NCBI RefSeq assembly: GCF_026342435.1
Contig: NZ_JAPEMT010000001.1
Span: 583,993 to 647,992, forward strand
Reading direction: 5' to 3'
From: Streptomyces sp. NBC_00237
Lineage (GTDB): Bacteria; Actinomycetota; Actinomycetes; Streptomycetales; Streptomycetaceae
DNA: 64,000 nt
In this document: positions 1-7,037 of the stretch, piece after piece
How positions within the stretch are numbered: the stretch's first letter is position 1
How the letters are laid out: each line of letters starts with the position of its first letter
Position numbers and translations under genes: made by a program
The notes under the pieces: generated by a model
Told to the model about the DNA's origin: nothing
Seen by the model: the letters and a program-made list of their open reading frames with translations, nothing else
Database searches by the model: none

Positions 1-1
1 C

Positions 2-442
2 GCGAAGGTGCTGGTCCTCACCACCTTCGACCTCGACGAGTACGTCTACCAGGCGCTGCGCGCGGGGGCCTCCGGCTTTCTGCTGAAGGACGCGTCCGCC
101 CGCCAGCTCGCCGAGGGCGTACGGGTGGTGGCGCGCGGCGAGGCGCTGCTCGCCCCGGCGGTCACGAAGCGGCTGATCGCCGAGTTCTCCAAGCTGACCG
201 AGTCGTCGTCGGCCCGTCGGCCCGTCGGGCCCGACCAGATAGGCGACCTCACGGAACGCGAGACCGAGGTCCTCGTCCTGATCGCGAACGGGCTCTCCAA
301 CGGGGAGATCGCCTCCCGGCTGGTCGTCGCCGAGTCCACGATCAAGACGCACGTGAGCCGGGTGCTGGTGAAGCTGGGTCTGCGGGACCGGACACAGGCG
401 GCGGTGTTCGCGTACGAGGCGAGGCTGGTGACGCCGGGGTAG
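2..442 (+). CDS. NarL/FixJ-type response regulator, 5'-truncated by the window edge
   Basis: The window opens inside this gene, so only the last part of the receiver and the whole output domain are visible. The receiver remnant carries the conserved Thr (VLTTF) and Lys (LLKD) that surround the phosphoryl pocket; the phospho-acceptor Asp lies outside the window. The C-terminal half has a LuxR-type helix-turn-helix starting at LTERE and containing GLSNGEIA and STIKTHVSRVL, typical of NarL/FixJ DNA-binding regulators. The partner histidine kinase would be expected just upstream, outside this window. The gene ends cleanly at a TAG stop. Target genes cannot be inferred. Confidence 0.93.
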   Translation, partial: AKVLVLTTFDLDEYVYQALRAGASGFLLKDASARQLAEGVRVVARGEALLAPAVTKRLIAEFSKLTESSSARRPVGPDQIGDLTERETEVLVLIANGLSNGEIASRLVVAESTIKTHVSRVLVKLGLRDRTQAAVFAYEARLVTPG

Positions 443-536
443 GGGGCTGATCACCCGGATGGGTGAAGATCCCCCGATGCCGCTCGGCGCTGCTCCGGTC
501 CCGCCACACTGGTGCCCGCACAGAAGGGGGTGCAGC

Positions 537-1133
537 ATGACGGTTATGGCAGAGCGCGCAGTGCAGATGTCTCCGGAGGAGTTCGAGGGGATCGCCAAGA
601 CCCTGGAGAGGGAGACCGACGCCGTCAGGTTGGAATTCATCAACGGGCGGATCGGATTCAGAAGCATGCCGGATGGGGACCACAACGAGATCGTCGAGTG
701 GCTGAGGGCTGTATGCATGCAGCATAAACCCGGGTGGGCGTTGTACGGACCGGATCAGGGACTCAAGGTCGGGTCCTACCGGAAGGGAAGGGTCCGGCCT
801 GATGGATCGCTCGCGCCGAGGAAGAACTTCGCAGGCCACGGAGACTGGGCCGATCCGGCAGGCGTGCTGATGACGGTCGAGGTCACCTCGTACGACTCGG
901 ACACCAACAATCGGGACCGAGTCGAAAAGCCCGCAGCCTACGCCGCAGCGGGTATCCCGGTGTATCTGCTGATCGACCGGGACTCCTGCAAGGTGTCTGT
1001 GTTCAGCAGGCCCGATCAGGAAAGTGGAAAGTACAGGGACGTACACAGCGTTGCCTTCGGCTTGCCGATCACGATCCCCGAGCCTGTGGGCATCGAGCTC
1101 GACACCGAGGAACTCAAGGATTACGTCCGCTGA
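537..1133 (+). CDS. Uma2-family (DUF820) putative restriction-like endonuclease
   Basis: A 198-residue protein of the Uma2 family, which has a PD-(D/E)XK nuclease fold and is abundant in Streptomyces and cyanobacteria but has little experimental characterisation. It shows the usual family order: an N-terminal MSPEEFE box, FINGRIG, a central RPDGS segment in the place of the catalytic Asp, then VEVTS with the acidic residue, and a C-terminal segment ending in PVYLLIDRD. The ATG at 537 is chosen because AAGGGGG lies just upstream; an in-frame upstream extension has no ribosome site. It is monocistronic, with a TPR gene 28 bp downstream. Its target and activity are unknown. Confidence 0.88.
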   Translation: MTVMAERAVQMSPEEFEGIAKTLERETDAVRLEFINGRIGFRSMPDGDHNEIVEWLRAVCMQHKPGWALYGPDQGLKVGSYRKGRVRPDGSLAPRKNFAGHGDWADPAGVLMTVEVTSYDSDTNNRDRVEKPAAYAAAGIPVYLLIDRDSCKVSVFSRPDQESGKYRDVHSVAFGLPITIPEPVGIELDTEELKDYVR

Positions 1134-1161
1134 CGCACCTATCCCTTGCGATCATGCACCC

Positions 1162-1662
1162 ATGACCACCCTCAACGACCGCACCTCCCTCCTCGCCGAA
1201 GCCATAGCCCTGCGCACCGCCGACCGCACCGAGGAAGCCCGCACCCGCCTCCTCTCCCTCTCCGAGCGTTTCCCCGCCGACGCGGAGATCGCGTACCAGA
1301 CCGCATGGGCCCACGACCGGCTCGGGCTCGAAGCGGAGGCGGTGCCGTTCTACGAGAGCGCGCTCGCCGGGACCCTGACCCCGGCCGACCGCAAGGGCGC
1401 GCTCCTCGGCCTCGGCAGCACCTACCGGATCCTCGGCCGGTACGAGGACGCCGTGCGGACCCTGCGCACCGGGGCGGCGGAGTTCCCCGAGGACGGCGCG
1501 CTGAGGACCTTCCTCTCCATGGCCCTGTTCAACACGGGCGAGGCGCACGAAGGCATGCGGCTCCTGCTGCGCCTCCTCGCCGAAACCAGCGACGACGCCT
1601 CCGTGCGGCAGTACCGGGCGGCCATCGAGTACTACGCGAAGGACCTCACGGCCACCGAGTGA
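1162..1662 (+). CDS. Tetratricopeptide-repeat protein
   Basis: A 166-residue, probably cytoplasmic, all-helical protein. TPR-like units are visible around residues 30-60 (AEIAYQTAWAHDRLG), 65-95 (GLGSTYRILGRYEDA) and 100-130, with the small-large alternation typical of TPR helices. Such short stand-alone TPR proteins are common in Streptomyces and are usually annotated only as tetratricopeptide proteins. The ATG at 1162 starts the conserved frame. The next gene is convergent, with only 16 bp between stop codons. No specific partner is suggested by the context. Confidence 0.85.
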   Translation: MTTLNDRTSLLAEAIALRTADRTEEARTRLLSLSERFPADAEIAYQTAWAHDRLGLEAEAVPFYESALAGTLTPADRKGALLGLGSTYRILGRYEDAVRTLRTGAAEFPEDGALRTFLSMALFNTGEAHEGMRLLLRLLAETSDDASVRQYRAAIEYYAKDLTATE

Positions 1663-1678
1663 TGCGGCCCGCCCCGGC

Positions 1679-2647
1679 CTACCCGTGCAACCTCCGCAAC
1701 ACCCGGAACGCCAGCCACACCGCCCCCGCCCCCAGCACCACCACGATCCCCGTCTCCACCAGCTGGAGCGGCCAGAAGTGGGACTCCGGGTGCACGTCCG
1801 AGTAGTGCTCGACGGCCCCCCGCGCCGCCATGCACGTCTTCGGGTCGGGGTACGCCGTCGACGCCGCTTCGGTCCAGCAGTGCTCCCAGTCCAGCCGCCG
1901 CCCCGACTCGGTGAGCATCCCGTAGGACGTCTCCCACTGGGAGGGGACGATCCCCATCACGGACGAGGGCCCCTCCCTGCGCGCCAGCGTCACCACGGGC
2001 CACAGGTACTCCCGTATGCGCCCCAGCGCCAGCAGCACGCCGCCCGTCACCACCACGGTCACCCCCATCGCCACCACCGTGCGCCGCACCAACAGCGCGG
2101 CGAGCGCCCCGAAGGCCACCCCGAGGAGCGCGTACGCGGTCCCGGCGATGCCGGACGCCGCATAGCTGTGGGCCTGGTGCCACTGGAAGGGAGCCGCTTC
2201 GAAAGCACCGAGCCCCACCCGGTACGTCACCCCCAGCAGCACCCACCCCGCCACCGCGAGCCCCGCCGCCACCCCCAGCTTCGCGACCAGCCACCGCGCC
2301 GGGGACACCCCCTGCGCCCAGGCCAGTTTGTACGTCCCCGACTCCAGCTCCCGCGCGACCATGGGCCCCGCCACGAACGCGCCCAGCAGCATCGGCCCCA
2401 CCAGCGCCACGAAGGCGACGTCCTCCGTGAGGCTCCGCATCCGCGTCCTGAGCGGCGAGCCGTCCTCCACTCCCACCCAGCGCATCATCACCGCCGCCAC
2501 CAGCGCCAGCCCGAGCAGCACTCCGGCCACCTGGATCGCGCGCCGGTGCTGCCGCAGCACCACGCGGACCGCCCCCCGCCGCAGGTTCCCGGGGCGTGTC
2601 CGGGGGGCCTGCGGCGAGGCCGGCAGCGTACTCGTGTCCGTACTCAT
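1679..2647 (-). CDS. ABC transporter permease (third paralogue of the operon)
   Basis: A 322-residue membrane protein, last gene of a leftward GntR-ATPase-permease-permease-permease operon. It shares with its two upstream neighbours the segment FVAGPMVARELESGTYKLAW followed by QGVSPARWLVAKL, which is the signature of this permease group. About six membrane segments are visible, plus a large extracytoplasmic loop near residues 220-280 that contains two Cys (EHCW, KTCM). It overlaps the preceding gene by ATGA, indicating translational coupling. The family is linked to YtrA-type regulators and is thought to respond to cell-envelope stress, but the substrate here is unknown. Confidence 0.88.
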   Translation of the reverse strand: MSTDTSTLPASPQAPRTRPGNLRRGAVRVVLRQHRRAIQVAGVLLGLALVAAVMMRWVGVEDGSPLRTRMRSLTEDVAFVALVGPMLLGAFVAGPMVARELESGTYKLAWAQGVSPARWLVAKLGVAAGLAVAGWVLLGVTYRVGLGAFEAAPFQWHQAHSYAASGIAGTAYALLGVAFGALAALLVRRTVVAMGVTVVVTGGVLLALGRIREYLWPVVTLARREGPSSVMGIVPSQWETSYGMLTESGRRLDWEHCWTEAASTAYPDPKTCMAARGAVEHYSDVHPESHFWPLQLVETGIVVVLGAGAVWLAFRVLRRLHG

Positions 2648-3315
2648 GAAGCGTCTCCCCGTGCTGCGCGGTGAAGGAGCAGGAAGGCAGCCGCGGCCGC
2701 CACGGCCGTGCCCGCCAACAGCGGTACGGTCAGGGTGAGTTGCGCGTCGAACGTGTCGTACGGCTGGGACCCGCCCGCCATCAGCGTGACCCCCAGCACC
2801 AGCCCCGCGAGGGCCATCGCCGCAGTCGTACGGCGTACCAGCAGCCCGCACAGCGCCCCGAAGGCCACCGCGAAGAGCGTGTACGCGACGGGCGCGGGCC
2901 CGATCGGCAGCGCCGCGTCCCGCAGTGCCCCCATCACCCCCGCCATCGGAAGCGTGAGCGCGAGCAGCACCCCGACCGGCACCAGCAGCTTCGCCGCCAG
3001 CCAGCGCGCCGGGGTGACGCCCTGCGTCCAGGCCAGCTTGTACGTCCCCGAGGCCAGCTCCTCGGCGACCATCGGCCCCGCCACCAGCACCCCGCCGAAC
3101 AGCGGCAGCCCCAGCGACACCACGTCCCCGACGGCGAAGGTCCACCCCTGCCGCGCCTCCTGTGCCCCGGACCACACCGTCGCGGCCAGCGGCAGCACCG
3201 AGCCGAGAGCGGCCAGGACCAGAGCGGTCCGCAGGGCGGCCCGGTGCTGTCGCAGTACGTATCGGTAGGGGACAGCCCTCGCCTGCGTCACGCCCCTCGA
3301 AAGCGCCACGGCCAT
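2644..3315 (-). CDS. ABC transporter permease (second paralogue, short form)
   Basis: A 223-residue integral membrane protein with about six hydrophobic segments. It has the shared motif VAGPMVAEELASGTYKLAW and QGVTPARWLAAKL near residues 80-115 but lacks the large extracytoplasmic loop of its two paralogues, so it is about 100 residues shorter. The ATG at 3315 is used; a GTG at 3321 would give a GTGA overlap with the upstream permease and is equally plausible. It is coupled downstream by ATGA to the third permease. Three non-identical permeases with one ATPase suggest a heteromeric complex or alternative pairings. Confidence 0.87.
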   Translation of the reverse strand: MAVALSRGVTQARAVPYRYVLRQHRAALRTALVLAALGSVLPLAATVWSGAQEARQGWTFAVGDVVSLGLPLFGGVLVAGPMVAEELASGTYKLAWTQGVTPARWLAAKLLVPVGVLLALTLPMAGVMGALRDAALPIGPAPVAYTLFAVAFGALCGLLVRRTTAAMALAGLVLGVTLMAGGSQPYDTFDAQLTLTVPLLAGTAVAAAAAFLLLHRAARGDAS

Positions 3316-3317
3316 GC

Positions 3318-4292
3318 TCACGACGCCCCCGCATGCTTGCCCCGCAGCACCCGGAAGGCGACGGCGACCGCTATGCCCGCCGCCACCAACAGCAGTCCGG
3401 ACTCGACGAGTTGGAGCGGCCAGAAGTGACCCTCGCGGTGCACGTCCATGAAGTACTGGACCCCGCCCTGGTCGATCATGCACTCCTCCGACGACTTGCC
3501 GCCGCCCGTCTGCGCCAGGCACTCCCGGGGCAGGACGCGCTCCCCGGAAGCGGTCAGCATGCCGTCCTCGACGACCCGCACGCCCGGGGTGTACATGTCC
3601 TCGTACATCGGCTGCTTCGACACCAGGGTCTCGACCGGCCACAGCTTCTCCCGCAGCAGCTCGGAGAAGGCGAACTGGACGGTGAGCACCGAAACCCCGG
3701 TGAACGCCATCGCGGTCACCGTCCTGCGCATCAGCAACCCGACCAGCGTGCCGACCCCGACGGCCAGCGCGGACTGCGCGACCTGCACGGGACCGAGCAG
3801 CTCGTACGCGGGCCCGTCCCAGGCCAGATGCATCGTGGCGCGCTCCGTCAGGCTGCCCACGGTCAACCGGAACAGCACCACCAGCACCGCCGACCCGCCC
3901 AGCGTCACCGCCGTCGCCAGCGCGAGCTTCGTGGCGAGCCACCGCACGGGGGACACGGACTGCGTCCACAGCCAGGTGTACGTCCCCGACTCCAGCTCCC
4001 GCGCGACCAGCGGCCCCGCGACGAACGCCCCGATCAGGGCGGGCAGCAGTCCGGTCACAAAGAGGGCGCGCTGGAGCAGCATCCCCATTCCGGTGTCCGC
4101 GTCCCGCGCGAACGCGCCCTTCGGGTCGACGAGCGCCGTCACGACGAGGAAGACCGCCACGCCGAGCGCGGCGACGGCGAGCGCTCCGCAGAACACCCTT
4201 GCCGTGAAGCGATGTTGACGTGCCGTCACCCAGCGCGGCCCGCTCAGCCTGGCCGCCCTGGGCATCCTGGACATCAGCGAAACGGCACTCAT
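3318..4292 (-). CDS. ABC transporter permease (first paralogue)
   Basis: A 324-residue membrane protein directly downstream of the ATPase, overlapping it by ATGA. It has the group motif FVAGPLVARELESGTYTWLW near residue 95, about six membrane segments, and a soluble loop at about residues 225-285 with Cys residues (REC, EEC) that could form a disulfide outside the cell. The C-terminal segment, with FMDVHREGHFWPLQLVES just before the last membrane span, is closely matched in the third permease (DVHPESHFWPLQLVET), showing that the two arose by duplication. The transported substrate is not known. Confidence 0.88.
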   Translation of the reverse strand: MSAVSLMSRMPRAARLSGPRWVTARQHRFTARVFCGALAVAALGVAVFLVVTALVDPKGAFARDADTGMGMLLQRALFVTGLLPALIGAFVAGPLVARELESGTYTWLWTQSVSPVRWLATKLALATAVTLGGSAVLVVLFRLTVGSLTERATMHLAWDGPAYELLGPVQVAQSALAVGVGTLVGLLMRRTVTAMAFTGVSVLTVQFAFSELLREKLWPVETLVSKQPMYEDMYTPGVRVVEDGMLTASGERVLPRECLAQTGGGKSSEECMIDQGGVQYFMDVHREGHFWPLQLVESGLLLVAAGIAVAVAFRVLRGKHAGAS

Positions 4293-5224
4293 GCGGACAC
4301 CCCCGCCGAGGAACGCCCCGACGCCGACCCCGCTGCCAGGCGGATCGGCTCCGCACTCGGCGTGAGCAGCGGGGGCGCGTCGGGCGACCTCATGTGGGCG
4401 AGCAGCAGCTCTTCGAGCGTCGGCTCGACGACCTCCCAGCCGCCCCCGAACGGAGCCCCGTCCCGCCGCACCAGCGCCGTCATGTGACGCCCTGTCACCT
4501 TCGACTCGACGACGGTCGTCCCCGACACGATCTCGGCCACCGGACCCGACAACAGCGCGTGCGCGGCGAGCAGTTCTTCCGTCTCGCCCCCGAGCCGGAT
4601 CCGCCCGTTCTCCATCAGCAGCAGGTAGTCGCAGGCCCCTTCCAGCTCGGCCAGGATGTGGGAGGAGATGACGACGGTGGTGCCGCTGTCGCCCGCCTCC
4701 GCGAGCAGGTTGCCCATCAGCTGGTGCCGGGCGAGCGGGTCGAGGTCGGCCATCGGCTCGTCGAGGAGCAGCAGATCGGGCTGCTTGCCCAGGCACAGGG
4801 CGAGGGCGACGCGGGTGCGCTGCCCGCCGGACAGCTCCCGTACCTTCGTCCCCAGATCCAGGTTTCCGTCCCTGACGATGCGGACGGCGCGCTCGGCGTC
4901 CCACCGTCCCGGATTCAGCTCCTGGCCCATCCGCAAGGTCTCGTCAATCGTGAACTGCGGGTACAGGGGCTTCTCCTGCGCCAGGAAGGCGAGGTGCTCG
5001 CGCGCCGCACCCGGCACCTTCCCCATCACGCGCAGCTCGCCCTCGGTGGGCCGGATCAGCCCGGCCAGCTGCCCCAACAGCGTTGACTTCCCTGCCCCGT
5101 TGGGGCCGACCAACGCGCATATCCGCCCCTGCGGCAACCGGAAGGAGCAGTCCTGGACGGCCCACTTGCCGAGCCGTCCGTACCTCTTGCCGAGCCCGAC
5201 GGCCTCGATCGCGGCGGTTGTCAT
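4289..5224 (-). CDS. ABC transporter ATP-binding protein
   Basis: A 311-residue nucleotide-binding subunit. Visible motifs are Walker A GPNGAGKST near residue 40, the Q-loop LAQEKPLY, signature LSGGQRTRVALAL, Walker B LLLLDEP and the switch His in VVISSH. A C-terminal extension of about 90 residues follows the ATPase domain. It sits between a YtrA-type GntR gene and three permeases and is coupled to the first permease by ATGA. Control by the GntR protein through the palindrome upstream of that gene is likely, since the whole set appears to be one transcription unit. Similar GntR/ABC operons respond to envelope-active antibiotics in other Gram-positive bacteria. Confidence 0.92.
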   Translation of the reverse strand: MTTAAIEAVGLGKRYGRLGKWAVQDCSFRLPQGRICALVGPNGAGKSTLLGQLAGLIRPTEGELRVMGKVPGAAREHLAFLAQEKPLYPQFTIDETLRMGQELNPGRWDAERAVRIVRDGNLDLGTKVRELSGGQRTRVALALCLGKQPDLLLLDEPMADLDPLARHQLMGNLLAEAGDSGTTVVISSHILAELEGACDYLLLMENGRIRLGGETEELLAAHALLSGPVAEIVSGTTVVESKVTGRHMTALVRRDGAPFGGGWEVVEPTLEELLLAHMRSPDAPPLLTPSAEPIRLAAGSASGRSSAGVSA

Positions 5225-5280
5225 CGCACTGCCCCCTCATTCATCCCTGCCCCCTCGGCCATCCCTGCCCCCTCGTTCAT
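5221..5280 (-). CDS. Possible 19-residue coupling ORF made of three 18-bp repeats
   Basis: Between the GntR and ATPase genes lies a 20-codon frame starting at an ATG that overlaps the GntR stop (ATGA at 5280-5277) and ending in a TGA that overlaps the ATPase start (ATGA at 5224-5221). It consists of three imperfect 18-bp units, each an in-frame ATG followed by a GAGGGGGCAG ribosome-site-like core, so the product would read MNEGAG-MAEGAG-MNEGAV-R. It may simply be a duplicated ribosome-binding site that stays in frame, or a relay passing ribosomes from gene to gene. No homologue is known to me. Confidence 0.35.
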   Translation of the reverse strand: MNEGAGMAEGAGMNEGAVR

Positions 5281-5666
5281 CCCTGCTCCCCTTCGAAGAT
5301 CTGGTCCAGTACGGAAGTGATGAGTGCGGCCACGTCGTCCTTGTCCATCCCTGACGATCTGGCCCGCCCCGCCCACTCCCGCAGTTCCTCGCGCAGTGGT
5401 GAATCGGCGGGCTGCGCTGCCCCCAGGGACCGGGTCACGAACGTCCCCATCCCGCGCCTGGCTTCCACCAGGCCCTCCCGCTCCAGCTCCCGGTACGCCT
5501 TGAGGACGGTGTTCGGGTTGATCGCCGTCGCCTCCACCACCGCGCGGGCGGTGGGGAGTTGGTCCCCGGGCTCCAGCAGTCCGAGCCGCAGGGCGTGCTT
5601 GGTCTGCTGCACGATCTGGAGGTAGGTGGCGACTCCGCTGCGCCGGTCGATGCGGTACTCGACCAT
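5277..5666 (-). CDS. YtrA-subfamily GntR transcriptional regulator
   Basis: A 129-residue protein made almost only of the GntR winged helix, residues about 10-75, followed by a short helical dimerisation tail. This short form is typical of the YtrA subfamily, which has no large effector domain and usually controls a linked ABC transporter operon. Visible features are IYLQ-type helix 1 (VATYLQIVQQ), LPTARAVVEATAINPNTVLKAYRELE as the helix-turn-helix, and the wing GMGTFV. The ATG at 5666 follows a strong GGGGGGTGAG ribosome site. It is the first gene of the ABC operon, and an 11-bp-arm palindrome lies just upstream. Confidence 0.92.
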   Translation of the reverse strand: MVEYRIDRRSGVATYLQIVQQTKHALRLGLLEPGDQLPTARAVVEATAINPNTVLKAYRELEREGLVEARRGMGTFVTRSLGAAQPADSPLREELREWAGRARSSGMDKDDVAALITSVLDQIFEGEQG

Positions 5667-5677
5667 CGCACTCACCC

Positions 5678-5705
5678 CCCTTTCACTAATCAAGTAGTGA
5701 AAGGG
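5678..5705. promoter_or_regulatory. Putative GntR (YtrA-type) operator
   Basis: A perfect inverted repeat with 11-bp arms, CCCTTTCACTA and TAGTGAAAGGG, separated by six bases. It ends 11 bp upstream of the GntR start codon, where the promoter should be. YtrA-type regulators bind palindromes of this size and general form in front of their own operons, so autoregulation is the obvious reading. The site itself is seen directly; binding is inferred. Confidence 0.75.
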
Positions 5706-5715
5706 TGATCCAGAA

Positions 5716-5747
5716 AGGGGCCGGTGTCAATCGAGACACCGGCCCCT
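5716..5747 (-). terminator. Hairpin terminator after mshD
   Basis: AGGGGCCGGTGTC pairs with GACACCGGCCCCT across a six-base loop. It lies 63 bp past the mshD stop and just in front of the GntR operator, so it separates the two leftward units. No long T-run follows, as is usual in Streptomyces. Confidence 0.65.
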
Positions 5748-5762
5748 AGGGGACGAACCAGG

Positions 5763-5802
5763 GTGCGTCGGGGGTCAATCAAAGTGCGTCGGGGGTCAAT
5801 CA
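5763..5802. repeat. Direct repeat, two 19-bp copies
   Basis: Two identical copies of GTGCGTCGGGGGTCAATCA, spaced by 21 bp, lie between the mshD stop and its terminator. No function is evident; they look like a local duplication. Confidence 0.7.
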
Positions 5803-5809
5803 GGGTTCG

Positions 5810-6745
5810 TTACGACTCGGTCCGGTACATCAAGTCCGTTTCGTACGTGGTGAAGCCGAGCCGCTCGTAGACGGTCACCGCCGCGACGTTGTCCGCATCC
5901 ACGTACAGGGAAGCGGTCGGCAGCCCTTCGGCGGCCAGGTGCCGCAGCCCGGTCGCGGTGAGCGCCTTGCCCAGCCCGCCCCCCTGCGCACCGGGCGCGA
6001 TCCCGACGACGTACACCTCGCCGAGCTGCTCGGCGCGGTGCACCTTGGTCCAGTGGAACCCGACGATTTCCCCACCCTCCTCGCGAACGGCGAGGAAGAA
6101 CCCCTTCGGGTCGAACCACTCCTCCGCCATCCGGTCGTCCAGGTCCCGCTGCGTCAGCGACCCCTGCTCGGGGTGGTGCGCGAACGCGGCGGCGTTCACC
6201 GCGAGCCAGGCCGCGTCGTCCTGCCCCGGCACGAAGGTCCGTACGCGCACGCCCTCGGGGAACACGGGCTCCGCGATGTCCAGCGGCTGCGTCAACGGCC
6301 TCCGCAACTGCCGCAGTTCCCTGAACATCGTCATCCCCAGCACCTGCGCCAGATGCCGCGCCGCCGACTTCCCGCCGTGCGCCCACACCCGCAGCCGCCG
6401 CCCGGACGCGTCCAGGAGGGCGTCGCCGAGCGCCCGCCCGTACCCCTTCCCGCGCTGCTCGGGATGTACGACGAGCTCGGCGGCGGGCGCCTCGACGGGG
6501 TCGGCCCCTTCGAGCTGGGCGTACCCGAGGAGGTCACCGCTGTCACGGTCGCTGATCAAAAAGTGCGTGACTCCCTCTCGCTTTCCGCCGCGCAGCTGGA
6601 GCCGCCCCTGCTCGGAAACGGCCTGCACGCCGTCCGAACGGGCCGCGTCGGACAGAAGCTCGATCACCTGGGCGGCCTGCTCCTCGTCGAGCGCGTCGAG
6701 GATCTGGAGGCGGCCGGGGCCGGGAAGGGTTGCGTCGCTGGTCAT
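5810..6745 (-). CDS. mshD: Mycothiol synthase
   Basis: A 311-residue protein with two tandem GNAT acetyltransferase domains, as in MshD, which transfers acetyl from acetyl-CoA to Cys-GlcN-Ins in the last step of mycothiol synthesis. The N-terminal domain has HPEQRGKGYGRALG, and the C-terminal domain has VVGIAPGAQGGGLGKAL, the acetyl-CoA pyrophosphate-binding loops. Further support is LQILDALD at the start and LYVDADNVAAVTVYERLGF at the end, the typical MshD finish. Length matches the family (about 300). The ATG at 6745 is chosen because upstream sequence is a low-complexity repeat. mshA, the first enzyme of the pathway, lies at 50242-51594. Confidence 0.95.
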   Translation of the reverse strand: MTSDATLPGPGRLQILDALDEEQAAQVIELLSDAARSDGVQAVSEQGRLQLRGGKREGVTHFLISDRDSGDLLGYAQLEGADPVEAPAAELVVHPEQRGKGYGRALGDALLDASGRRLRVWAHGGKSAARHLAQVLGMTMFRELRQLRRPLTQPLDIAEPVFPEGVRVRTFVPGQDDAAWLAVNAAAFAHHPEQGSLTQRDLDDRMAEEWFDPKGFFLAVREEGGEIVGFHWTKVHRAEQLGEVYVVGIAPGAQGGGLGKALTATGLRHLAAEGLPTASLYVDADNVAAVTVYERLGFTTYETDLMYRTES

Positions 6746-6782
6746 GGGGTCGAGGGTACGGCGAGACGCGCGTACGGCGAGG

Positions 6783-6870
6783 GGGAACGCCGAGGGGAAA
6801 GCCGAGGGAAAGCCGAGGGGAAAGCCGAAGGAAAGCCGAGGGAAAGCCGAGGGGAAAGCCGAGGGAACGC
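6783..6870. repeat. Imperfect 11/12-bp tandem repeat
   Basis: About seven copies of a GGGGAAAGCCGA-like unit, alternating between 11 and 12 bp, lie in the divergent region between mshD and the 5'-nucleotidase gene. On the other strand the unit reads CGGCTTTCCC. The repeat lies upstream of both start codons and could influence either promoter; copy number is likely to vary between strains. The rest of the 292-bp gap shows only a possible promoter-like TTGACT near 6979. Confidence 0.8.
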
Positions 6871-7037
6871 AGACCCGACGCGCCGCCTCCGGCCGAAAGG
6901 CCGACATCTACCCAAACCCTGACGTACCGCCAAAGGAAACCACCTCGTAACCCGTGACCCCCTGTTGCGCTACGCGCGTTGACTTTAGGCTCTCGAACGC
7001 ACCCCGCACCCTTCACGCTGAACTCACAAGGGGACAG

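Noticed and set aside
6954..7037. Upstream in-frame extension of the 5'-nucleotidase
   Set aside because: The extension has no signal-peptide character, while ATG 7038 has a ribosome site and starts a clear signal peptide.
6980..7037. PHO box before the secreted 5'-nucleotidase
   Set aside because: Only one weak GTTCA-like match was found, without 11-bp repetition.
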